The translations under genes and the position numbers were made by a program. The notes below the pieces were generated by a model. The model had not been told where the DNA came from. It ran no database searches and saw only the letters and a program-made list of their open reading frames with translations. A DNA stretch of 64,000 nucleotides, from the NCBI GenBank assembly GCA_029256185.1, contig JAQSYI010000029.1, forward strand, positions 62,001-126,000, in the 5' to 3' direction. This document shows positions 26,598-36,435 of this stretch, in pieces; the stretch's first letter is position 1, and every line of letters starts with the position of its first letter. The stretch is from Paenibacillaceae bacterium. Lineage in GTDB: Bacteria > Bacillota > Bacilli > Paenibacillales > NBRC-103111.

Positions 26598-26683
26598 CAC
26601 AATCGGGCATTTACCATGAACAGGAGATAAGCGCAACAGCAGGCGCCACCCATCCGCCGCAGCAGCATCCAGGCTCTGCCAGC

Positions 26684-27856
26684 CTAGAGACTGCCCAGAA
26701 TCTCCACTCCCTTGACAATCTGCTCGTCGGACGGGGTGGAATAGTTCAGCCGAATGGCGTTGCACGGCTCGCCCTCCTGCACCAGGAACGCTGTGCCCGG
26801 CACCACCGCCACTCCCTTCCCGGCAGCCCGCTTGCAATAATCCAGCATATCCATATGCGCCGGGAGACTGCACCACAGGAACAGCCCGCCGTCCGGGCAG
26901 GTATAGGTGATGGACTTGTCCAGGAAGCGGTCCATGCTGTCCGTCATCAGCTTGCACTTGCGGCGGTAAACCTCGCGGATCAGCCCAATATGACCGTCAA
27001 AATCATACTCACCCATAAATTTGTAGGCCAGCAGTTGGGACAGCATCACCGAATGAACGTCCTCCCCCTGCTTGGCCACCACCATCTTCTCCATAACCGG
27101 AGAAGGAGCCAGCACGAATCCTACCCGCAGCCCGGCGGACAAAATTTTGGAGAAGGAGCCGCAATAGATCACAAGTCCCTCCTCGTCCATGGATTTGATC
27201 GTGGGAATATGCTCCCCGCGGAAGCGGAGATCGCCATAGGGATTATCCTCCAGAATCATAACGCCATACTGCTTGGCCAAGGCGTAGATGGCCCGGCGCT
27301 TCTCCAGACTGGTAGTAATGCCTGTGGGATTCTGGAAGCTCGGGATCAGATAAATCAGCTTGATGTTCTTCTCCGTTGCCAGGGTATGCTCCAGCGCGGC
27401 AACATCAAGCCCGTCGTTTTCCATGGGAACGCCCAGCAACCGCGCGCCCAGAGAACGGAAGGAATTCAGCGCGCCGATGAAGCTGGGGCTCTCGCAGACA
27501 ATGGCATCCCCCTCGTTGCAGAACACCTTGCAGGCCAGCTCCAGTCCCTGCTGGGCGCCGGATACTACAAACAGATCGTCAAAATCCCGGCCCGAGCCGA
27601 AGCGGTCCCGCAAGCGCCGCTTCAATAATTCCCGCAGAGGATCGTATCCTTCGGTTATCCCGTATTGCAGGGCGGCCACCGGGTTCTCTTCCAGTATGGA
27701 TTGGGTAAACCGGCGGATTGCCTCTACCGGGAAGGTCTCGGGCGCGGGATTGCCCGCCGAGAAGGGAATGACGCTTTTTCCCGATGTAGCCTTCAGTATT
27801 TCCCGGATAATGGATGGCTTAAGCTCCGAAATCTTGTTAGAAAAAGAATAGTCCAT
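26684..27856 (-). CDS. PLP-dependent aminotransferase, class I/II (LysN/2-aminoadipate type)
   Basis: A 390-residue fold-type I aminotransferase. The PLP-binding lysine is Lys237 in GSFSKILSAGLRVG; Asn176-Pro177 (SFQNPTGI) and Asp204 (LEDNPYGDL) also fit. The N-terminal FSAGNPAPETFP is typical of the LysN/2-aminoadipate transaminase branch and of the catalytic domain of MocR regulators, but there is no DNA-binding domain. The ATG at 27856 follows GGGAGG; the frame extends to 27892 without a better site. It appears to be a single gene acting in cytoplasmic amino-acid metabolism. The amino donor is unknown. Confidence 0.9.
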   Translation of the reverse strand: MDYSFSNKISELKPSIIREILKATSGKSVIPFSAGNPAPETFPVEAIRRFTQSILEENPVAALQYGITEGYDPLRELLKRRLRDRFGSGRDFDDLFVVSGAQQGLELACKVFCNEGDAIVCESPSFIGALNSFRSLGARLLGVPMENDGLDVAALEHTLATEKNIKLIYLIPSFQNPTGITTSLEKRRAIYALAKQYGVMILEDNPYGDLRFRGEHIPTIKSMDEEGLVIYCGSFSKILSAGLRVGFVLAPSPVMEKMVVAKQGEDVHSVMLSQLLAYKFMGEYDFDGHIGLIREVYRRKCKLMTDSMDRFLDKSITYTCPDGGLFLWCSLPAHMDMLDYCKRAAGKGVAVVPGTAFLVQEGEPCNAIRLNYSTPSDEQIVKGVEILGSL

Positions 27857-27961
27857 TAGTTGTCTGCCTCCCAAAAGTTTTTGTGCCAGCAAAAACCGGC
27901 ATCGAAAGCATCGGCTTTAATTTTACTCCCCATCCTTCAATCGCTTGCCGCTTCCCCGGAC

Positions 27962-28534
27962 TTAAGCCTCCCACAGCCTCCGGACCTCCACCAGCCGCTC
28001 TCCGTCAAACTCCAGCCTGTACACATCGGGGCGCGAGATTCCGATCAGAAACTCCAGCCCGAAGCGGCTGTCGAAATAGCCCATTGTGAGCGTCATCACC
28101 ATGCCATGGGTGCCGATAGCCACCCTTTGGCCGCGGTATGTTTCCAGTATTTGCTTCACTACACCTACTGAGCGGTTTTGGCATTCCGCGGCGGTTTCCC
28201 CTCCAGGCAGAGAAAAGCCGGGCTCGCTGAACATTCTTTTGATGGAAGGATACATCTCCATATCCGACAGCACCCGCTTCTCCCCGGAGAAAACCAGCTC
28301 CCGCAGCTCTTCCTTCACCATAATTTCCTGACCCGCCTGCTCCGCCAGTTCCCGGATGGTTAAGATTGCCCTTGTGTACGGACTTGAAAAGAAATGACCA
28401 ATCCCTTCCCCCTTCAAGAGCCGTGTCACTGTGGAGGCGTCTGCCCGGCCTTTTTCCGTAAGCCCGCGCCCCCGTTCATCCTCTCCGGTCTTGGGGGATT
28501 CCCCATGTCTGATCATATAAATAAAAGTGTTCAT
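27962..28534 (-). CDS. Histidine phosphatase family protein
   Basis: A 190-residue phosphoglycerate-mutase-like phosphatase. The signature RHGES lies at residues 9-13 with the catalytic His10, Arg and Glu follow in FSSPYTRAILT and ELRELVF, and the second His is in AIGTHGMVM. There is no signal peptide. It is 14 bases downstream of the antiporter gene and has an AGGAGG site, so the two may share a transcript. Substrates in this family vary widely and cannot be inferred. Confidence 0.9.
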   Translation of the reverse strand: MNTFIYMIRHGESPKTGEDERGRGLTEKGRADASTVTRLLKGEGIGHFFSSPYTRAILTIRELAEQAGQEIMVKEELRELVFSGEKRVLSDMEMYPSIKRMFSEPGFSLPGGETAAECQNRSVGVVKQILETYRGQRVAIGTHGMVMTLTMGYFDSRFGLEFLIGISRPDVYRLEFDGERLVEVRRLWEA

Positions 28535-28548
28535 ACAAGCCTCCTGTG

Positions 28549-30585
28549 TTATCCGATCCCTTCCTGCTCCAGCATGGCGGCCTCCCGCTCGCTGATTGTT
28601 CTGCGGAGCCGGTTCAGCATCTCGCGGTTAATCTCTCCTTGCTCATACAGCGCCTGCGCTTCATTGCGCTCGGCCTGGATCGCCAGCCAGTACAGCTCCT
28701 TCTTCTGCTCGTCCACCTGCGCATCGTTGCGCCGGGCAGCAGGAGACAGACCCTTCAGACGTTCTATCAGCTGATTGTAATGAGAGAACACAGCCTGGAT
28801 CTCCCCCTCGCTGCCGGGGGAAGAATGCTGCCTGATGGCCCGGATTGCCGCCTCTGAGCTCTGGAGCTTGATTCTTCGCAGGATCTCCCAATCCGCCTCC
28901 GTGCCCTTGCGCAAGGGAGCGGGCTTTCTCATGATCCAAGCCGACACACGGCGCCATGCCCACTTGCCTAAGACCTTCCACAGGTGAAGGCGGTTGGACA
29001 GCGTCATCTCCAGCTGCTCCAGCATCCGCAGCAGCTGTTCTGCATGCTCCTGACTGAGCTTGCCCTCCGCTTGCACTCCGGCAATATATTCCCGCTCGGC
29101 TGCAAGGGCGAGAAGCCGCACAGCTGTCTCCTTCTTGCGGGAGCGAAGGGAGCCGCGGCGCGCATCCCCTTTCCTTTCCGACCGGCGCATCCACCTCTCA
29201 TAATCGGCCATCACGATGGACACGGCAGCCTCATCACCCTCATGTCTCTCCTGGGACACCGCCTTAAGAGCAGCGCCCAGCAGCCGCATCTGATACTGCC
29301 GCTCCAATTGCTCCTTGCCGCTTTCATCCAGCGGTTCTTTTTTCCTCGCCAGCATGGGAAGGAGGATGCTTGCCGCAAGCAGGGACAACAGAATCACGGT
29401 TGATGCCAGGAAAATAATCAGATCCCGCTCAGGAAATACTCCGCCGCTATGGACCACTAGCGGGATGGAAAAGGCGCCCGCCAGTGTAACCGCGCCCCGC
29501 ACCCCGGAGACGGAAGTCATCAGAAGAATCTTGAGACTGGGTACCTCCCTCTCCTTCTTCCGGCCGAAAAAACGGCCGCTTCTAGAAAACAGCAGCACCC
29601 AAACGAAGCGCAGAGCAAGCAGCATGGCAAAAATGACAACGGCATAACCCAGAATACGAAGGTTGTCAAAAGCGGGATCACTGAGTATGGTCCGCGATAC
29701 ATCGGGGATCTGGGTGCCGAGAATGACGAAGACCAGCCCGTTCAACAGATACAGGATGACCGACCAGGTGTTGGTAGAGACCGCGTTCAGCTTAAGATTG
29801 CGGGATTCCGACCGGTCATGCTCGATGGCATGGACAATTCCCCCTGCCACTGCCGCCAGAATCCCGGACATGCCCAGCTCCTCCGCTGTCAGATACAGCA
29901 GGAAGGGGGTGAGAATCTGCAGGAGCATATGTATCGTTTCGTCCTCCATCCCGCTCTTGCGCAGAAGCTTCCGCACTACAGTAATCAGCAGGGCCAGCAG
30001 CGCTCCGATAGCCAGCCCGCCGATGGAGATGATCAGGAAGCTGACCGTAGCTTGGGGCAAGGAGAAGGCTCCGGTTACTGCGGCGGCAATGGCAAACTTG
30101 AAGGCCACCAGACCCGAGGCATCGTTCATAAGCGCCTCTCCCTCGAGCAGGCGCATCAGACTTTTGGGCAGATGGATTCTCCCCGCCAGAGCTCCTACGG
30201 CCACAGCATCCGTCGGCGAGAGGATAGCCGCCAATGCGAAGGCTGCCTGAAGGGGAATCGTGGGAATCATCCAGTGAATGGCATAGCCCACCACGAATAC
30301 GGTCAAAAAGACCAGACCCACAGCCATCAGCAGAATGGGAGCGCGCAGCCGCCACAGCTCATCCCGTGGCGTATGCTTGCCGTCATTGTACAAAAGCGGG
30401 GCGATGAACAGGATAAAGAACAGCTCCGGCTCCAATGCCAGATGTATTCCCGAAGGCAGAACGGATACAGCTGCTCCCAGAGCAACCTGAATCAGCGGAA
30501 CCGGGACGAACGGCACAAAGCGGTTCACAATATTGGAGACTCCGATGAGTCCCAGCATAACAAGCACGGCAAGAAATGTATGCAC
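28549..30585 (-). CDS. Na+/H+ antiporter, CPA1 family
   Basis: A 678-residue protein. Residues 1-415 contain about twelve membrane segments with the CPA1 hallmarks SPTDAVAVG and EGEALMNDASGLVAFK, where the Asn-Asp pair binds the ion. The remaining 260 residues are charged, helical and cytoplasmic and probably regulate transport. It starts with GTG at 30585 after AAGGGATGAG. It exchanges Na+ (or Li+/K+) for H+ at the cytoplasmic membrane and helps in salt and pH balance. Compared with Bacillus NhaK it is of similar size. The phosphatase gene follows closely. Confidence 0.92.
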   Translation of the reverse strand: MHTFLAVLVMLGLIGVSNIVNRFVPFVPVPLIQVALGAAVSVLPSGIHLALEPELFFILFIAPLLYNDGKHTPRDELWRLRAPILLMAVGLVFLTVFVVGYAIHWMIPTIPLQAAFALAAILSPTDAVAVGALAGRIHLPKSLMRLLEGEALMNDASGLVAFKFAIAAAVTGAFSLPQATVSFLIISIGGLAIGALLALLITVVRKLLRKSGMEDETIHMLLQILTPFLLYLTAEELGMSGILAAVAGGIVHAIEHDRSESRNLKLNAVSTNTWSVILYLLNGLVFVILGTQIPDVSRTILSDPAFDNLRILGYAVVIFAMLLALRFVWVLLFSRSGRFFGRKKEREVPSLKILLMTSVSGVRGAVTLAGAFSIPLVVHSGGVFPERDLIIFLASTVILLSLLAASILLPMLARKKEPLDESGKEQLERQYQMRLLGAALKAVSQERHEGDEAAVSIVMADYERWMRRSERKGDARRGSLRSRKKETAVRLLALAAEREYIAGVQAEGKLSQEHAEQLLRMLEQLEMTLSNRLHLWKVLGKWAWRRVSAWIMRKPAPLRKGTEADWEILRRIKLQSSEAAIRAIRQHSSPGSEGEIQAVFSHYNQLIERLKGLSPAARRNDAQVDEQKKELYWLAIQAERNEAQALYEQGEINREMLNRLRRTISEREAAMLEQEGIG

Positions 30586-30630
30586 AGCGTCTCATCCCTT
30601 CACAACCTGAACTGGCAGAGCATTTGCCCC

Positions 30631-31101
30631 TTACAGGGATTTCTTCATATTGTAGTCCGTGATGGCGTACCCTGATTTCTGATACAAGCTCAATGCCCGC
30701 TGGTTGTGTCCGAATACATGAAGCCCGATGGATGCGGCTCCAAGCTCCCTGGCGGAACGGTCCAAGGCAGCCATCGTCTGCTTGCCGTAGCCCTGCCCCT
30801 GGTAAGCATCATAAATAAGAATCTCATAGAGAAACGCACTTGTCTCCTGTCCTTCTTGGGAGAGTACCAGCCATATATGACCGATATTCAGCCCCTTCTC
30901 GGGTTCATGCACCATGTACAAATAAGAATTTTTCGTAGACAGCCCGTCCGGCAGCAGCCTGTCAAAAGCTGCTTGGGATAGTCGGAGCGCCTCTTCTTCC
31001 TTCCACGCTCCCGCCCTTACCTTCTCTTGCGCATAGACCGGAATCGAACAGTCAAGAAACTGCTGAAACTGCGCTTCATTCATCGCTACCAACTGAACCA
31101 T
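30631..31101 (-). CDS. GNAT family N-acetyltransferase
   Basis: A 156-residue GNAT protein. The acetyl-CoA loop is YQGQGYGKQTM (Q-x-x-G-x-G), preceded by the strand FLYEILIYDAY, and motif B is IGLHVFGHNQRALSLYQKSGY with the conserved Asn and Tyr. It starts at an ATG with AAGGGTT upstream. Although just upstream of the antiporter on the same strand, the 45-base gap leaves co-transcription open. The substrate is unknown. Confidence 0.9.
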   Translation of the reverse strand: MVQLVAMNEAQFQQFLDCSIPVYAQEKVRAGAWKEEEALRLSQAAFDRLLPDGLSTKNSYLYMVHEPEKGLNIGHIWLVLSQEGQETSAFLYEILIYDAYQGQGYGKQTMAALDRSARELGAASIGLHVFGHNQRALSLYQKSGYAITDYNMKKSL

Positions 31102-31244
31102 ATGGCATAACCCTTTCTCGCATAAAGTATCTATCCCTCTTTTACAATATCATTATACGCTATCGGCAGCTCGAATTCAGTCTTACGGATAAGGGGACAG
31201 ACATCTACCAGCGCCAACCGGCATACAGTATATAATCATTAAAG

Positions 31245-31285
31245 GCTGCCGGAGCCCTTGGTTTGTATGAGCAGGTCCCGGCAGC
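31245..31285 (+). promoter_or_regulatory. Leader hairpin before asnB
   Basis: GCTGCCGG at 31245-31252 pairs with CCGGCAGC at 31278-31285, with two flanking C-G pairs beyond a mismatch. The right arm ends about 9 bases before the GAGAGAGG ribosome binding region of asnB. A TATAAT at 31231-31236 lies upstream without a clear -35. Confidence 0.4.
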
Positions 31286-31311
31286 TTCTTCAGAGAGAGG
31301 ATGAGGCTATC

Positions 31312-33156
31312 ATGTGCGGAATAACGGGGTGGATCGACTGGCAAAGGGACCTGACCCAATACCCTTCCGTTCTCGAAGCGATGACCGAAACACTTGCCCC
31401 CAGAGGCCCCGACGCTTCCGGCGCCTGGATCAACCGGTATTGTGCTCTTGGACACCGCAGGCTGTCTGTGATGGACCCGGAAAACGGTGCGCAGCCTATG
31501 CTCCGGGTATACGGAGATTACACTTATTCCATTGTATATAACGGGGAATTATACAATGCGCCGGAGCTCAAGTGCGAATTGGAGCTTCGTGGCCATACCT
31601 TTGCAACAAATTGTGACACCGAGGTGCTTCTTGTCGCTTTTATCGAGTGGGGAAGAGCCTGCGTGGACCGGCTTAACGGGATCTTTGCCTTTGCGGTCTG
31701 GAGCGACCGCGACGAAGCTCTCTATCTGGTCCGGGACCGCCTGGGTGTCAAGCCCCTGTTCTACGCCTACCGGGACGGCGTGCTGCTGTTCGGCTCAGAG
31801 CCGAAGGCGATACTCGCCCATCCGGATTTCCCCGCCGAGGTGGATCATGAAGGCATCGCCGAAATATTCGCCATCGGCCCCGCCCGCACTCCGGGCCATG
31901 GCATCTATAAGGGCATGTCGGAGCTGAAGCCCGGCCATTGCATGACAGTGGACCGCAATGGACTGTCCATCCGCGCCTATTGGAGCCTGGTGAGCCAGCC
32001 CCATCTGGAGGATGTGGACGCGACTGCAGCCCGGGTGGGAGAACTGCTGAAGGATACGGTGGAGCGTCAGCTGGTTTCCGACGTGCCTGTGTGCACCCTG
32101 TTGTCCGGAGGCCTTGACTCCAGCGCCCTGACAGCCATTGCTTCCTCGTATTACCGCTCCTCCGGCCAAGGGGTTGTACCCACTTATTCCGTCGATTATG
32201 TGGATAACGACAAGCATTTCAAGAGCAGCGCCTTCCAGCCCAATGCCGATGCGCCCTGGATCAAGCGGATGAGCGAATATCTGGGCACAGTCCATCATCC
32301 GGTGGAATTCGATACACCGGAGCTTGTCGAAGCGCTCAAGGCAGCGGTTATTGCCCGGGACACACCGGGCATGGCCGATGTGGACGGCTCACTGCTGCTG
32401 TTCTGCCGGGAGATCAAGAAGGGAGCCACCGTGGCCATCTCCGGGGAGGCGGCGGACGAAATATTCGGAGGCTACCCTTGGTTCCACCGCGAGGACGCTC
32501 TGCAAGCCGATACTTTCCCATGGGCGCTTAAGGTGAAGGAACGCGCAGCTGTGCTGTCCGGGGACGCGGAAGCCTATATACGGCCGGAGCAGTATGCCAA
32601 GAACCGCTATCAGCAGGCGCTGTCCGAAGTGCCCCGCTTATCGGGCGAGAATGCGCAGCAGCGCAGGATGCGGGAAATCTCCTACCTCAACATCACCCGG
32701 TTCATGCCCACTCTGCTGGACCGCAAGGACCGGATGAGCATGGCCTCGGGCCTGGAGGTGCGCGTCCCCTTCTGCGATCATCGGCTGGTGGAATACGTGT
32801 GGAATATTCCCTGGGAAATCAAGACAGCAGGCGAGAGAGAGAAGGGTATTCTGCGCAAGGCTTTGCGGGGAGTGCTGCCTGACGATGTCCTGTACCGCAA
32901 AAAAAGCCCCTATCCCAAGACCCATAACCCCAACTATATGAATGCGGTGAGGGGGCAGCTTAGAGAAATTCTCCATGATTCCTCCTCCCCCTTACTGCCC
33001 TTCGTTAACGTGCCTAACCTGCTCAAGATGACAGAACCGGACAGCCCAAGCTCAGACTTCCCCTGGTTTGGCCAGCTCATGACCGGCCCGCAGCTATTCG
33101 CCTTTCTGATCCAGACGGATTATTGGCTGCGCACCTATAAGGTAGGCGTGAAATAG
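31312..33156 (+). CDS. asnB: Asparagine synthase (glutamine-hydrolysing)
   Basis: A 614-residue enzyme converting aspartate, glutamine and ATP to asparagine in the cytoplasm. The ATG at 31312 exposes Cys2 after Met removal, the glutaminase nucleophile (MCGITGWIDW); the longer frame from 31258 would bury it. The glutaminase domain covers residues 2-200 with RGPDASG; the synthetase domain has the pyrophosphate motif LSGGLDSSALTA at about 264-275 and SGEAADEIFGGYPWF. The length matches the AsnO/AsnB group of Bacillus. It is a single gene with a leader hairpin and a bidirectional terminator after it. Confidence 0.95.
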   Translation: MCGITGWIDWQRDLTQYPSVLEAMTETLAPRGPDASGAWINRYCALGHRRLSVMDPENGAQPMLRVYGDYTYSIVYNGELYNAPELKCELELRGHTFATNCDTEVLLVAFIEWGRACVDRLNGIFAFAVWSDRDEALYLVRDRLGVKPLFYAYRDGVLLFGSEPKAILAHPDFPAEVDHEGIAEIFAIGPARTPGHGIYKGMSELKPGHCMTVDRNGLSIRAYWSLVSQPHLEDVDATAARVGELLKDTVERQLVSDVPVCTLLSGGLDSSALTAIASSYYRSSGQGVVPTYSVDYVDNDKHFKSSAFQPNADAPWIKRMSEYLGTVHHPVEFDTPELVEALKAAVIARDTPGMADVDGSLLLFCREIKKGATVAISGEAADEIFGGYPWFHREDALQADTFPWALKVKERAAVLSGDAEAYIRPEQYAKNRYQQALSEVPRLSGENAQQRRMREISYLNITRFMPTLLDRKDRMSMASGLEVRVPFCDHRLVEYVWNIPWEIKTAGEREKGILRKALRGVLPDDVLYRKKSPYPKTHNPNYMNAVRGQLREILHDSSSPLLPFVNVPNLLKMTEPDSPSSDFPWFGQLMTGPQLFAFLIQTDYWLRTYKVGVK

Positions 33157-33236
33157 CATTCGGTTGAGATGCAGGGGTCCGAAAAACTGCTGGTAGGAAA
33201 CTGCAATAGCAGCAAGAATACCCAGGAGACATATGT

Positions 33237-33283
33237 AAAAAATAGCCGCATGTTTCGGGATCATCCGTTACAGGCGGCTTTTT
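33237..33283. terminator. Bidirectional terminator between asnB and rdgB
   Basis: AGCCGC at 33244-33249 pairs with GCGGCT at 33274-33279; an A run precedes the left arm and a T run follows the right, so it can end transcription on both strands. Confidence 0.75.
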
Positions 33284-33287
33284 AATA

Positions 33288-33914
33288 TTAATAGACCAGT
33301 TCAATCAGTTGACGGAGGGCCTTGGCCCGGTGGCTGATCTTATTCTTTTCCTCCAGAGTCAGTTCGGCCATGGTCTGGCCATATTCAGGCAGATAAAAGT
33401 AAGGATCATATCCAAAGCCGTTATGCCCTCTGGCCTCTCCAAGGATGTAGCCTGCGCAGCGTCCTTCGAAGCGGGCATTCTTCCTTCTCATGGGGTCCAC
33501 CAGTACAATGGAACAGACAAATTCCGCCGCGCTCCAAACCGGAGGATGCCCCACTCCCAGCTTGTAGGAGAGATGGGTGAGCCGGGAGGACAGCTCCCTC
33601 AGCAGCTTGGCATTATTTTCCGCATCAGTGGCATGCTCTCCCGCATAACGGGCCGAGATGACCCCGGGTTCGCCCCCCAATCCCTCAACCTCCAGCCCCG
33701 AATCATCGGCCAGAACAGGAACTCCCAGCAGATGGGCCACGGCATGGGCCTTGATCAGCGCGTTCTCGAAAAAGGTGCTTCCCGTCTCTTCAATCTCCGG
33801 AATTCCCTCATAATCGTTCAGACTGCGCACATCAAAGCCCCGCTTTTTGAATAAATCCTCCATTTCCCGGACCTTGCCTTTATTCCGGGTCGCGATAACG
33901 ACAATTTGACTCAT
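33288..33914 (-). CDS. rdgB: XTP/dITP diphosphatase (non-canonical purine NTP pyrophosphatase)
   Basis: A 208-residue RdgB/HAM1 protein that hydrolyses dITP, XTP and ITP to monophosphates and keeps them out of DNA and RNA. The N terminus [15 protein letters not shown] is the substrate-binding signature; [14 protein letters not shown] and [15 protein letters not shown] supply the metal-binding Glu and Asp residues, and [15 protein letters not shown] the later motif. Its ATG overlaps the rph stop by 4 bases (ATGA). In Bacillus subtilis its homologue also follows rph. Confidence 0.95.
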   Translation of the reverse strand: MSQIVVIATRNKGKVREMEDLFKKRGFDVRSLNDYEGIPEIEETGSTFFENALIKAHAVAHLLGVPVLADDSGLEVEGLGGEPGVISARYAGEHATDAENNAKLLRELSSRLTHLSYKLGVGHPPVWSAAEFVCSIVLVDPMRRKNARFEGRCAGYILGEARGHNGFGYDPYFYLPEYGQTMAELTLEEKNKISHRAKALRQLIELVY

Positions 33915-34672
33915 ACTCGGGCAACCTTGCCTTTCTCTCCGGCAATCAGGCTGGCGATGGGTCCGAGAGCTTCTTTTTGCAGTTCAATCAAATCACGGAT
34001 GCCTTGCTCGGCCAAGCCCAGCAACGCGTTTAACTCTTCTCTGCTGAAGGGGGCTTCCTCGCCTGTTCCCTGCACTTCCACGAACTGGCCCGACCCGGTC
34101 ATCACTACGTTCATGTCCACCTTGGCCGTGGAATCCTCCTCGTACTTCAGATCCAGGAAAGGCGCTCCCCCCACTACACCGACGCTTACCGAAGCCAGAT
34201 AATCCTTTACGGGAAATACAGGCAGGGACCGCTCCTGGCACAGCTTATGAATCGCGTAGACCATGGCGACGAATGCACCGGTAATCGAGGTGGTCCGCGT
34301 TCCTCCGTCCGCCTGAATCACATCACAGTCCAGTGTGATTGTCCGTTCTCCCAGCTTATCCAGGTCCACCACTGAGCGGAGCGCCCGCCCAATCAGGCGC
34401 TGTATCTCCATGGTTCTCCCCGTAAGCTTGCCCTTGGCCGATTCCCGCTGGTTGCGCACCTGCGTGGCCCGGGGCAGCATGGAATATTCGGCGGTAATCC
34501 AGCCTTTGCCCTGGCCTTTCATAAAAGGCGGCACCCGTTCCTCCAGCGTAGCTGTGCAGATCACCTTCGTATCCCCTACCTCGATAAGAACCGAGCCCTC
34601 CGCATGCTTGATATAAGGGGCTGTGATCCTGACCGGGCGAAGCTCGGCCTGTTGCCTTCCGTCTATTCGCAT
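33911..34672 (-). CDS. rph: Ribonuclease PH
   Basis: A 253-residue phosphorolytic 3'-5' exoribonuclease that trims tRNA precursors. The family start [16 protein letters not shown], the phosphate-binding segment [15 protein letters not shown] and the late [26 protein letters not shown] are all present, and the length is normal. It has an AGGAAACAGG site and overlaps rdgB. In Bacillus subtilis gerM lies directly upstream; here a Ycf48-like gene and locus 2 stand between them. Confidence 0.95.
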   Translation of the reverse strand: MRIDGRQQAELRPVRITAPYIKHAEGSVLIEVGDTKVICTATLEERVPPFMKGQGKGWITAEYSMLPRATQVRNQRESAKGKLTGRTMEIQRLIGRALRSVVDLDKLGERTITLDCDVIQADGGTRTTSITGAFVAMVYAIHKLCQERSLPVFPVKDYLASVSVGVVGGAPFLDLKYEEDSTAKVDMNVVMTGSGQFVEVQGTGEEAPFSREELNALLGLAEQGIRDLIELQKEALGPIASLIAGEKGKVARV

Positions 34673-34871
34673 TGCCTGTTTCCTCCCTATTGATGATCCG
34701 TGCCTGGTTTATCCATACATCCACTTGGCAACCAAAGTATACCTCATTTTAACAAAGGTTACGCTCAGATGCACCCTTCAGATGAAATCTATGGGGATTT
34801 TTTTCGTGCATCAGCATGTTTATTGGGGCACCAGCCGTGCCGACTTTCAGAAAAGTTCTGCTTGAGCCTTC

Positions 34872-36134
34872 TTATTGAGGCGCGGCGAAGGCATGCACCT
34901 TTTTCCAATGGGTTCCCCCAGTATCCGTCGTATACATAACAGAAGGCTGAGAGGCTTCGTTCGTGATGAGCCAGCCTTGCTTGGCATCGGCCATGGCCAG
35001 CAGCATGACGCCGTAACCGGGCAGCTCCTCGGTTCCGTTCACCCAGGTTTCCCCCCCGTCAACGGTCCAGCCCACCGTATTGGGCTTGTCGCAGGCCGGA
35101 CATTGTCCGCCCATGAAGGCTGCGTCAGGACTCACCACATACAACGGACCGGGCCTGGAGCCGCCGCTCCGGTTGGCCTGCTCATCCTCGGCTACCCCCG
35201 GAGCCGGTCCCGCCCCTGCAGTGCTGTGGGCAAGCACAGTCAGCCAATCCTTGCCCCCATTGGTTGTATGGAACAGGGAATAGGAGGTTTGGGACATGCC
35301 CGAATCCCCGATCAGTTCCACCCAGGCATCATCGGAACCAGCAGAGCGGATGATGGCCCCGGTAGGCTGACCCAGTACAGGGCGAGTCATCACCTTGCTC
35401 CAGGTTTGACCTCCGTCCAGGGTCCGTTCTACTCCTATACTGCCATTGCCCTGCACCACCGCCCAAGCGTTCTGCCTGTCATGGAAATATGCGTCCCCCA
35501 CAAGTCCCTGGGGCACCGGCAGAACGGTCCATGTCCGACCGCCGTCAACGGTCCGGGCATTGCCGCTGTACGCCTCCTGCGGATTGACAAAGTGCAGGAA
35601 TCCGTCATTGGGCACCTGGCCTGCTTCCGTCCAATGTTTGCCTCCGTCGGCGGTACGGAGCAGCATCCGGTTGTCTCCAATAACTGCCCAGGCCTCCGTG
35701 GCATTGAGGGCAAACAGCTGCTTCACCTCGCCGTCACCCCGGTACTGGACAGTCCAACTGCCTCCGCCGTCATCTGTGCGGGCAATAAAGCCCATGCCGC
35801 CGATCCAGCCGCTCTTGGCATCCGCCAGTCTTACTGCCGTTACCGGACTCATGATCCCGCCTTCCGTCAGGCCAGACGACGGGACTGGGCTTGCCGCCGC
35901 TGACAGAGCGGGGGTCGGAACAGCCACTGAAGCGGATGCCTGTACAGAGGAGGGGCGGGACGGGGCAGGCGTCTCACTTGCCGCAGGCGATTGAACTGCT
36001 CCTGCGGAACCGTTCACAGTGTCCGCGGAGGACCTGCATCCCGAAAGTGCGAGCAATATGGGCACTGCAACCCAGACGCATAGTAGAATTCTGCTCAATA
36101 ATATGCTTCTGAATATTGGTTTTTTAGGCGGCAT
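34872..36134 (-). CDS. Ycf48-like beta-propeller lipoprotein
   Basis: A 420-residue exported lipoprotein. A hydrophobic segment ends in LSGC, with Cys33 as the likely lipidation site, then a Ser/Pro/Ala-rich linker to about residue 95. From there seven repeats of the T-x-D-G-G-x-x-W type are visible (for example RTADGGKHWTE, RTVDGGRTWTV, RTLDGGQTWSK, WTVDGGETWVN), as in BNR/Ycf48 propellers. Ycf48 itself assists photosystem II assembly, which does not apply here; bacterial relatives have no settled role. It lies 199 bases before rph on the same strand. Confidence 0.85.
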   Translation of the reverse strand: MPPKKPIFRSILLSRILLCVWVAVPILLALSGCRSSADTVNGSAGAVQSPAASETPAPSRPSSVQASASVAVPTPALSAAASPVPSSGLTEGGIMSPVTAVRLADAKSGWIGGMGFIARTDDGGGSWTVQYRGDGEVKQLFALNATEAWAVIGDNRMLLRTADGGKHWTEAGQVPNDGFLHFVNPQEAYSGNARTVDGGRTWTVLPVPQGLVGDAYFHDRQNAWAVVQGNGSIGVERTLDGGQTWSKVMTRPVLGQPTGAIIRSAGSDDAWVELIGDSGMSQTSYSLFHTTNGGKDWLTVLAHSTAGAGPAPGVAEDEQANRSGGSRPGPLYVVSPDAAFMGGQCPACDKPNTVGWTVDGGETWVNGTEELPGYGVMLLAMADAKQGWLITNEASQPSVMYTTDTGGTHWKKVHAFAAPQ

Positions 36135-36284
36135 ATCCCATCACCTTACCTCTCTTTTCCTATTTCTTACCCTATAATAGACTAATCTATTCGGTAAAAT
36201 GTTGAACGAAAGACATTGTCCAAAAATTAAAAGGACCTGGCGGAAGAACACCGTCAGATCCTTTTATACGTAAATGTCGGTTTG

Positions 36285-36358
36285 GCATTTTCATTCGGGG
36301 GCTCCCCCAAAAGTACCCGGATTTTGCTTCGGAGCATCTCGTCACTTTTGGGGGAGTG
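36285..36358 (+). repeat. CCCCCAAAAGT hairpin element, copy 3
   Basis: This copy has the best stem: CTCCCCCAAAAGT pairs perfectly over 13 bp with ACTTTTGGGGGAG, and the loop again contains TGCTTCGGAGCA. It lies upstream of the Ycf48-like gene. Confidence 0.88.
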
Positions 36359-36435
36359 TTTTTTACATTTCCAAAGGAGTCACGCCTTTTCCTATGGTGA
36401 TCCCGCTGTACCTCCCGCTCCCCCCCGCTTACTCC

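Noticed and set aside
31102-31311. T-box or known riboswitch before asnB
   Set aside because: No T-box bulge sequence or other recognised aptamer core was found; only a simple hairpin is supported.
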